A stretch of DNA of 9,478 bases, taken from the NCBI GenBank assembly GCA_030633795.1, contig DAOWCB010000036.1:1-9478 (forward strand). Reading direction: 5' to 3'. Positions within the stretch are counted from its first letter, which is position 1, and each line of letters starts with the position of its first letter. A program made the translations under genes and the position numbers. The notes under the pieces were generated by a model that worked only from the letters and a program-made list of their open reading frames with translations, ran no database searches and was not told the DNA's origin. The stretch comes from Candidatus Aminicenantota bacterium (GTDB lineage Bacteria; Acidobacteriota; Aminicenantia; Aminicenantales; Aminicenantaceae). Positions 5,683 through 9,478 of the stretch are shown in pieces.

Positions 5683-8043
5683 ATGGTATCAGAAAAAGCA
5701 AACAAGATTGGAGAATCTCCAACCTTAAAGGTCTCAGCCAAGGCCAAGGCCATGAAGGCCGAGGGGATCGACGTTGTCGATTTCAGCGTTGGGGAACCGG
5801 ATTTTGCCACCCCTGACAATGTCAAAAAAGCGGGAATCAGGGCTATCGAAGAAAACTTCACCAAATACACCCAGGCCGATGGCATCCCTGATCTCAAAGA
5901 AGCCATCATCAAAAGATTGAAGGAGGATCAATCTCTGGAATACGAGAAAAATCAAATCATAGCCTCATCTGGGGCAAAAAGCTCCCTTTATCATCTTTTT
6001 CAAGCCCTGATCAATGAGGGAGATGAAGCCATTATACCCGCTCCCTATTGGGTGACTTATCCCCACGCCGTTTCTCTGGCCAACGGAAAAAGCGTGATCG
6101 TTCGGACAAAAGAAGAAAATGGATTCCTGTTGACACCCGAAGAATTAAAATCGGCCATCACGCCGGCAACCAAAGCTCTGATTTTAAACAATCCCTCCAA
6201 TCCCACAGGCGCTGCCTACCCGAAACACGCTCTCGAAGCCTTGGCCGATGTCGTGATGGAAGAGGATATTTACGTCATCGCTGATGAAATTTACGAAAAA
6301 CTTGTCTATGACGATTTTCGCTTCCACAGCTTTGCATCCTTGGGGGAAGAGATAAAAAAGAAAACCATCGTGATAAACGGTGTTTCCAAAGCCTACTCGA
6401 TGACCGGATGGCGGATCGGGTTTGCAGCAGGGCCGGCAGATGTCATCAACGGCATGGCCAAGATCCAGAGCCACAGCACATCCAACCCCTGCTCCATATC
6501 CCAAAAAGCCAGCTTGGAAGCTCTGAGCGGGCCTCAGTATGAAGTTTCCAAAATGGTGGCGGAATTCCAGAGGAGACGCAATTACGCGTTAATGAGGCTC
6601 CAGAGTATTCCGAATGTATCATGCCACAAACCCCAGGGCGCCTTTTATCTGTTTCCCAACTTTTGCTCCACATTTGAAAAAGAATACAACAACATGACCA
6701 TCCGAAATTCTTATGGACTCGCCTACTTCCTCTTGAAAGAAGCAAAGGTGGCTATTGTCCCGGGAGATGCCTTTGGCATGGACGACTGTATCCGCATGTC
6801 GTATGCCACATCCATGGAAAACCTCGAAAAGGGGCTGGACAGGATCATCGAAGCCGTCTCCAAACTTAAAACAGCCAAAAAAACCAAGCGGATTTTTCTC
6901 AATAACACCCAAACTCGGGTAAAAACATCCGTCCCTGTCGATTCTTCGATATCCATCAACATGAGGGATGCTCTTGTGGCTGAAATGGAAGAAACGCTCA
7001 GCTACGCCAACTACTTTGAGTGGAATGCCAACATTAACGGAGTCATCGTCCAATTGCGGACAAACGTATCCCATCTGAATGACTTTTGGGTTGAAAACTG
7101 GTACCCGGCGCAACTGGAAGCCGACCTCGAACCCCACGGGATCATCTATGCGGTGGAGGGCATTGCAGGCCGGGAGTCACGCACTTTCTACAATTCCGAG
7201 ACAAAAACAGGAATTCTGGTCAACATGGATAATTATTCGCCGTTGCGAAGCCTTGCCCTCGGTCTTGTGATGGATGTCTCCGAACGGCTTTTCAGCACGT
7301 ACACCCTCCGCGGCATGTCTGCGGATAAAAACGGAAGTGGCCTGTTGCTCATCGGACCAAAGGGCACAAAAAAATCAGATTTATTCTATTCCTTACTCCA
7401 AGATAAGGACCTGCGGTTGCACTCCAACGATATCCTTTTTATTCGATTTTCCGGGGGAGGAGTCCTGGCTGACTCTATCGAGAGAAAGTTGGTCATGCCA
7501 ACCCAGGTCGTCGAATTCTACCCCCGATTGGCTCCTCTTTTTGACAACAGCAAATGCGAAAATGTTGTTGTTCGTAAAGAAAACTGCCAGGATTCCGACT
7601 GCCTCCGCATGGATGACTGCCGGCTCGATCGCGGTTCGCCCTTCTGTTACAAGGCTTCAAAAAACGCCGTTGCCCTTCTGGACCCTTATTGGATCGAAGG
7701 CCCGGCCAAGCATGTTAAGAGAACGCAATTGCGTTGGATTTTCCTCCTGCGCTTCGATAGCACTTCTCCTCCGGCTGTGAAGATGGAGGTGGAGGATGCC
7801 CTCAGAATACTGGAATCGGGAGAAAGCCCTGGATTGAGGACAACCATCGGCCCTTTAAAAAACCAACCTTTCTACAATCCTCATCTGTTGTTAACCACTC
7901 CCGAGAGAATCGACTACCAGAAGAATTTTTTCCGCGAGCTTCTCGAAAACACAAGCTGCTATCTGATCAACAGCGGGGTGGCGACTGCCGATGACATCCA
8001 AAGCTTGATCAAACAAGAAACCGAGCCAGAAATCAACGAGTAG
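5683..8043 (+). CDS. Fusion protein: aspartate aminotransferase plus HprK/PEPCK-like P-loop domain
   Basis: The protein has 786 residues, about twice the usual aminotransferase length. Residues 1 to about 398 form a complete fold-type I PLP aminotransferase of the prokaryotic aspartate type: GEPDF (37-41), NNPSNPTG (169-176, with the ring-stacking N173), DEIY (201-204), the Schiff-base lysine K236 in SKAYSMTGWRIG, and R371 in the carboxylate-binding RMSYAT. It should interconvert aspartate plus 2-oxoglutarate with oxaloacetate plus glutamate. After a lysine-rich linker, residues about 415-786 resemble the HPr kinase/PEP carboxykinase P-loop superfamily, with a degenerate Walker A and a cysteine cluster. 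No start codon with a ribosome site lies at the junction and the frame is continuous, so the fusion is real in this assembly. AAGGG at 5672-5676 precedes the ATG. The next gene is a PEP carboxykinase, so the pair fits aspartate-to-PEP flux. The aminotransferase half is secure; the role of the second half is unknown. Confidence 0.88.
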   Translation: MVSEKANKIGESPTLKVSAKAKAMKAEGIDVVDFSVGEPDFATPDNVKKAGIRAIEENFTKYTQADGIPDLKEAIIKRLKEDQSLEYEKNQIIASSGAKSSLYHLFQALINEGDEAIIPAPYWVTYPHAVSLANGKSVIVRTKEENGFLLTPEELKSAITPATKALILNNPSNPTGAAYPKHALEALADVVMEEDIYVIADEIYEKLVYDDFRFHSFASLGEEIKKKTIVINGVSKAYSMTGWRIGFAAGPADVINGMAKIQSHSTSNPCSISQKASLEALSGPQYEVSKMVAEFQRRRNYALMRLQSIPNVSCHKPQGAFYLFPNFCSTFEKEYNNMTIRNSYGLAYFLLKEAKVAIVPGDAFGMDDCIRMSYATSMENLEKGLDRIIEAVSKLKTAKKTKRIFLNNTQTRVKTSVPVDSSISINMRDALVAEMEETLSYANYFEWNANINGVIVQLRTNVSHLNDFWVENWYPAQLEADLEPHGIIYAVEGIAGRESRTFYNSETKTGILVNMDNYSPLRSLALGLVMDVSERLFSTYTLRGMSADKNGSGLLLIGPKGTKKSDLFYSLLQDKDLRLHSNDILFIRFSGGGVLADSIERKLVMPTQVVEFYPRLAPLFDNSKCENVVVRKENCQDSDCLRMDDCRLDRGSPFCYKASKNAVALLDPYWIEGPAKHVKRTQLRWIFLLRFDSTSPPAVKMEVEDALRILESGESPGLRTTIGPLKNQPFYNPHLLLTTPERIDYQKNFFRELLENTSCYLINSGVATADDIQSLIKQETEPEINE
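6928..8040 (+). other. C-terminal HprK/PEPCK-like P-loop domain of the aminotransferase fusion
   Basis: This covers residues about 416-786 of the fusion. An alpha/beta N-terminal part (about 425-535) leads into LLLIGPKGTKKS (554-565). That is a Walker A in PEPCK/HprK style in which the sixth position, normally Gly, is Lys563; Lys564 and Ser565 of the motif remain. HSNDILF (580-586) sits where these families have the acidic Walker B-like pair, but only D583 is kept. Cysteines follow at 625, 635, 640, 646 and 655. Further on come LLDPYWIEGPAKHVKRT (665-681), a hydrophobic strand WIFLLRFD (685-692) and YNPHLLL (731-737). I judge superfamily membership from motif order, not from a search. Without the Gly, ATP binding or phosphotransfer may be weak or lost, so a regulatory or scaffolding role is possible. 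Confidence 0.6.
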
Positions 8044-8048
8044 GCCCC

Positions 8049-9478
8049 ATGAGTGATAATCACATCTATAACGAAGACGCCTATAAAAAATTTTCCGAAG
8101 AGCTTCCTCGGGCTCTCGAAGGCCCGAATATCAAAAGAGTGGACCTTGACTGGCTTGAGTCTAGAGCCAAGGCCACAGGAGTTAAAACAAAATTTGGTTC
8201 TTACGGATGGCGCTCTGTTATGTCGAGCCGGATCGCTCCCAAAACGGTATATCTTGGAGGCGAAGAAGTCCGGCTAACCCAGCCTTCCGAACAACAAAAA
8301 GTCCTGATAGCAAAATCTCCTGACGAACTGGATAAGGTTCTCCATCTCTTGCGCTCCCTTCCTTTTTATCACATCCGACGGCAAATGGGAGAAAACAAAT
8401 ATTACAATCCTCTCTGCAATCTTTATGTGTCCGCTGCAGACCTCATAAATTACCGGTTGGGATACATGTGGGGAACGACCATGTTCAAACCTTCGAAACG
8501 ACCTGGCCCGGAATTTACCATGATTCACATACCTGAAGAGCATCCGTTAAGACAGCAGGTCCTCGTTCTTCCTGAATATAACATCAACATAGCTATGGGG
8601 ACAGACTACATGGGTGAGGACAAAAAAGGCTTTCTCCGCCAGTCCATGTGGACGGCTGACCAGCAGGGCATGCTCGGACTGCATGCTGGCACAAAGATCG
8701 TCACAGCCCGAAATCCCGAGGACAAGCTCAAGACCTATGGTGTCTTTCTTTTCGGTTTGACAGCAACCGGAAAATCCACTTGGTCCTGTCATCAATTAGG
8801 CCTGGACCACAAACGCGGAGAAAAAACCTGGGTCACTCAAGACGACATCGTTTTTTTACGCAGCGATGGGTCGGCATTGGGCTCAGAAAACAATTTTTTT
8901 GTCAAAACGGATGTCGAGAAAGAATACCAGGAGGCCATGTACAACACGTTGACAGATAAATCAGCTCTTATGGAAAACGTGATAATCAAAGCCAACGGCG
9001 AACCCGACTTCATGGACGAAAGCCTCACAGCCAACGGGAGAGCCGTAGTTCAGCGTAAAAAGTTGCGTGTCGACATCGACGGTAAGATGGTGGATATTTT
9101 TTCAAAATCTGTCAATCTTCCACCAATGGAGGAACTGGATGGCCTTATTTTCGCTTTTATCACACGCAGGAACACCATCATGAACTTCTCTCAGGAACTC
9201 ACTCCTGAGCAGGCCGTCCTTGCCTATCTATGGGGAGAGAGCACCCACAGCTATGCCAGCCAGCCGCTTAAGGCTGGAGAATCTGTCCGGATTGTCGGAA
9301 CCGACCCGTTCATCGTCGGCTCAAGAGCTAAAAAGGTCAACCGCTTCTACGAGATCATCATGACCCTGGTAAACAATTATCCGGGAAAACTGAAGTTCCT
9401 GCAGTACAACACTGGGGGAATCGGGGAGATCATCGAAACCTCGGAGGAAAACGGACAGAAAAAAAAGAGACTGATCCG
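8049..9478 (+). CDS. pckA: Divergent ATP-type phosphoenolpyruvate carboxykinase, 3' end cut by the window
   Basis: This enzyme converts oxaloacetate plus ATP to PEP, CO2 and ADP in the cytoplasm, the entry step of gluconeogenesis, and can run in reverse in some anaerobes. The frame is open from the ATG at 8049 to the last base (476 complete codons). Family landmarks in order are GTDYMGEDKKG (184-194, metal/substrate lysine K193), H212 in GLHAGT, the P-loop FGLTATGKST (235-244), a DD pair (265-266), ENNFFVKT, ALMENV, DESLTANGR (R331), LTPEQA and, at the very end, NTGGIGE matching the NTGWNG block of the nucleotide site. The K-to-H spacing of 19 equals that of the E. coli enzyme (K213, H232). 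The sequence is clearly divergent: the usual GDDEHGW reads QDDIVFL. Roughly the last tenth or more is outside the window. It begins 5 bases after the fusion gene, so the two are almost surely co-transcribed. Confidence 0.85.
   Translation, partial: MSDNHIYNEDAYKKFSEELPRALEGPNIKRVDLDWLESRAKATGVKTKFGSYGWRSVMSSRIAPKTVYLGGEEVRLTQPSEQQKVLIAKSPDELDKVLHLLRSLPFYHIRRQMGENKYYNPLCNLYVSAADLINYRLGYMWGTTMFKPSKRPGPEFTMIHIPEEHPLRQQVLVLPEYNINIAMGTDYMGEDKKGFLRQSMWTADQQGMLGLHAGTKIVTARNPEDKLKTYGVFLFGLTATGKSTWSCHQLGLDHKRGEKTWVTQDDIVFLRSDGSALGSENNFFVKTDVEKEYQEAMYNTLTDKSALMENVIIKANGEPDFMDESLTANGRAVVQRKKLRVDIDGKMVDIFSKSVNLPPMEELDGLIFAFITRRNTIMNFSQELTPEQAVLAYLWGESTHSYASQPLKAGESVRIVGTDPFIVGSRAKKVNRFYEIIMTLVNNYPGKLKFLQYNTGGIGEIIETSEENGQKKKRLI

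Noticed and set aside
6619..7137. Antisense frame opposite the aminotransferase fusion (172 codons)
   Set aside because: No motif, no ribosome site, and complete overlap with a well-supported gene.
8053..8277. Small + strand frame at the start of the PEPCK region
   Set aside because: It overlaps the PEPCK frame in another phase, lacks recognisable motifs, and the long PEPCK frame (8049 to the end) explains the region.
1..9478. CRISPR array, tRNA/rRNA, insertion sequence or phage genes
   Set aside because: No direct repeats with regular spacing, no tRNA-like or rRNA-like stretch, and no transposase or phage motif was seen on either strand.

Overview
The window comes from a Gram-negative (diderm, LPS-making) bacterium of moderate GC content. 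The evidence for this is a lipid A kinase (LpxK) next to a lipid A acyltransferase of the LpxL/HtrB family, with bacterial RNase PH in the same gene run. All eight genes lie on the + strand and are tightly packed. The phylum cannot be fixed from the sequence. The combination would fit Desulfobacterota, Nitrospirota or an uncultured diderm lineage, but this is only an impression.

Region 1 (1-4114) is an envelope/sugar operon with almost no intergenic space: lpxK (5' end cut by the window), an LpxL-family acyltransferase, rph (RNase PH), a UDP-glucuronate decarboxylase (UXS) and a dolichyl-phosphate-mannose-synthase-like family 2 glycosyltransferase. Neighbouring genes overlap by 4 bases or are separated by up to about 32 bases, so they are probably co-transcribed. 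The first two genes modify lipid A. The last two would make UDP-xylose and move a sugar onto an acceptor, perhaps a lipid carrier. RNase PH is the outsider here.

Region 2 (4115-4247) is the only real intergenic gap. It is AT-rich and holds a plausible sigma-70 promoter, a 12-base perfect palindrome and a strong Shine-Dalgarno sequence.

Region 3 (4248-9478) looks like a second transcription unit: a flotillin-type membrane scaffold protein, a 786-residue fusion of an aspartate aminotransferase with an HPr-kinase/PEP-carboxykinase-like P-loop domain, and a divergent ATP-type PEP carboxykinase that runs off the right edge (start at 8049, open to the end). Aspartate aminotransferase plus PEP carboxykinase gives the route aspartate -> oxaloacetate -> PEP.

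The most unusual part is the fusion protein. Its C-terminal P-loop domain has a damaged Walker A motif (Lys in place of the last Gly) and a cluster of five cysteines. It lies 5 bases upstream of a PEPCK whose own P-loop is intact. This suggests a pseudo-kinase/PEPCK pair in which the C-terminal domain could tether or regulate the two metabolic steps, possibly at a flotillin-organised membrane site. That last idea is inference.
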